Both the position numbers and the translations under genes were made by a program. Of a stretch of DNA of 64,000 nt, positions 63,091 through 64,000 are shown piece by piece. The stretch is from Paenibacillus sp. AN1007. GTDB lineage: Bacteria > Bacillota > Bacilli > Paenibacillales > Paenibacillaceae. Below the pieces are notes generated by a model. It searched no databases and was not told where the DNA came from. It was given only the letters and a program-made list of their open reading frames with translations. Each line of letters opens with the position of its first letter. Position 1 is the stretch's first letter. The stretch covers positions 2,567,501 to 2,631,500 of the forward strand of contig NZ_CP159992.1 of assembly GCF_040702995.1 (NCBI RefSeq). The letters are read 5' to 3'.

Positions 63091-64000
63091 TCAATACACA
63101 GTTTTCATGAAAGTAATTCGGAATTCCGTTCCTTCTCCAGGCTCGCTGGATACCGAGATCATTCCACCCAAACCTTCAATAATGGACTTGGTCAGTGACA
63201 GGCCTACCCCGGTACTGTGGGGTTTAGCATTGCTTCTCCCAAGGTAAAAACGCGTGAATACATGGGGAATCTGTTCCGGCCTGATCCCTTCCCCTTCATC
63301 CCGGATGATAATCGAGTGTAATAATCCTTCATCCTCCATCGTAATGTACACTTTGCCTGATACCGGAGAGTGTTCCAGTGCATTTTTAGTCAGATTAATA
63401 ATCGCCTCGGTTAACCATTCCTCATCTGCATGCAGCAGCATGCCTTCGCCGCCTTGAACGATGATCCTCTGTTTCTTCTGCTCCGCCAAAGGCTGCAAGG
63501 TCTGCACCGTTGATTCAATAATGTCTTTGGGTTTAATGTTTTGCAGTTGAAAAACGATAGCTCCCGCTTCCACTCGTGCCAGCTTCAACAAGCTGATAAT
63601 CAGCCATTCCATGCGTTCAATCTGCTGCCTGCTTCGTTCCAGAAAAGTGGTACGGATCTCTTCTTTCATATGTGGGTCATGCAGCATATTTTCATTAAAC
63701 ACAAGCAACGATGCAAGCGGTGTTTTAAGTTGATGTGATATATCGGTAAGCAGATGGCTGAGAAATGTTTTCTCCTGCTTCAGCTGATCTACACTATGAC
63801 TTAGTCTGCCTGCCATCATGTTAAAGCTATGACCAAGGGTACTGAAGTCTCCCTCTGCATTCTCAGGCAATGAAGTATCGAATTGACCTTCCACCACCTG
63901 TTCCGCTGCATGTGTAACGCGGCGAATTCTGGAAAACAACTTGCGGTACTCCCAATATAAAAGCAGCAGCACCGGGATACCGCACAGAAAAAAGACCAAC
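63091..64000 (-). CDS. Sensor histidine kinase, C-terminal part (partial)
   Basis: The frame is open to the right edge, so the N-terminus lies outside. Visible are a membrane helix end (FFLCGIPVLLLLYWEY), HAMP (IRRVTHAAEQVVEGQFDTSLP), H-box LLTDISHQLKTPLASLLVF, N-box LTEAIINLTKNALEHSPVSG, G1 IIRDEGEGIRPEQIPHVF and G2 HSTGVGLSLTKSIIEGLGG. It would phosphorylate a response regulator, expected just beyond base 64000, which in turn drives the ABC genes downstream. Confidence 0.88.
   Translation of the reverse strand, partial: LVFFLCGIPVLLLLYWEYRKLFSRIRRVTHAAEQVVEGQFDTSLPENAEGDFSTLGHSFNMMAGRLSHSVDQLKQEKTFLSHLLTDISHQLKTPLASLLVFNENMLHDPHMKEEIRTTFLERSRQQIERMEWLIISLLKLARVEAGAIVFQLQNIKPKDIIESTVQTLQPLAEQKKQRIIVQGGEGMLLHADEEWLTEAIINLTKNALEHSPVSGKVYITMEDEGLLHSIIIRDEGEGIRPEQIPHVFTRFYLGRSNAKPHSTGVGLSLTKSIIEGLGGMISVSSEPGEGTEFRITFMKTVY

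Overview
The window looks like a chromosomal segment of a Paenibacillus-type soil Firmicute. That is inferred from strong AGGAGG ribosome sites with frequent TTG/GTG starts, an S-layer-homology (SLH) anchored giant protein, two Lpl/YtcP-type sugar ABC importers around a YesM/YesN-type two-component system, LacI-, LicT- and CcpA-type control sites, and many glycoside hydrolases. No rRNA, tRNA, CRISPR array, phage or insertion sequence was seen. Most genes lie on the minus strand.

Layout. 1-119 is the 3' end of urease alpha (ureC). 319-4219 holds a short-chain dehydrogenase, a small membrane protein, a twice-frameshifted AraC regulator, a transglutaminase-like gene with a (TTTTG)4 tract and a replaced 3' end, and an APH-fold kinase. 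4449-7938 has a secreted glycoamylase-like protein and a tandem GH43 enzyme. 8127-10448 has a VOC protein, an NAD(P)-binding protein and a membrane-anchored alpha/beta hydrolase. 10551-18034 encodes a 2051-residue SLH-anchored metallophosphoesterase with two lamin-tail-like domains, preceded by an ECF sigma factor fused to what looks like a catalytically dead gluzincin (peptidase-MA-like) domain.

18418-34460 is a large carbohydrate locus. A plus-strand importer (lipoprotein and two permeases) converges on a minus-strand run in the order LacI regulator, permease, permease, binding lipoprotein, GH30, response regulator, histidine kinase, with a GH95 fucosidase-type enzyme upstream. A perfect 16-bp LacI-type palindrome sits between the -35 and -10 of the second importer, and related sites precede lacI itself. 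A second copy of the alpha/beta hydrolase follows at 34759.

36116-44380 holds an NCS2 purine permease with a long structured leader, a PhoA-type alkaline phosphatase, a macrolide-type glycosyltransferase paired with an MFS exporter, an FAD oxidoreductase and a methionine aminopeptidase. 44662-51323 is a coherent beta-glucan module: secreted GH16 laminarinase, 6-phospho-beta-glucosidase, LicT antiterminator and beta-glucoside PTS EIIBCA, with a recognisable RAT/terminator and a cre-like site upstream of the PTS gene. 51459-59538 has small membrane and ferritin-like proteins, a CDF metal exporter, a VOC pseudogene, a lipoprotein/histidine kinase/response regulator set, a GlsB-like protein, an alpha/beta hydrolase and a TetR regulator. 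59642-64000 is an FtsX-type ABC permease, its ATPase and the 3' part of a histidine kinase, a Bce-like sensing/export arrangement whose response regulator probably lies beyond the right edge.

The least explained elements are the purine-permease leader RNA, the sigma/pseudo-protease fusion beside the giant surface phosphoesterase, and repeat arrays at three promoters that may be response-regulator sites.
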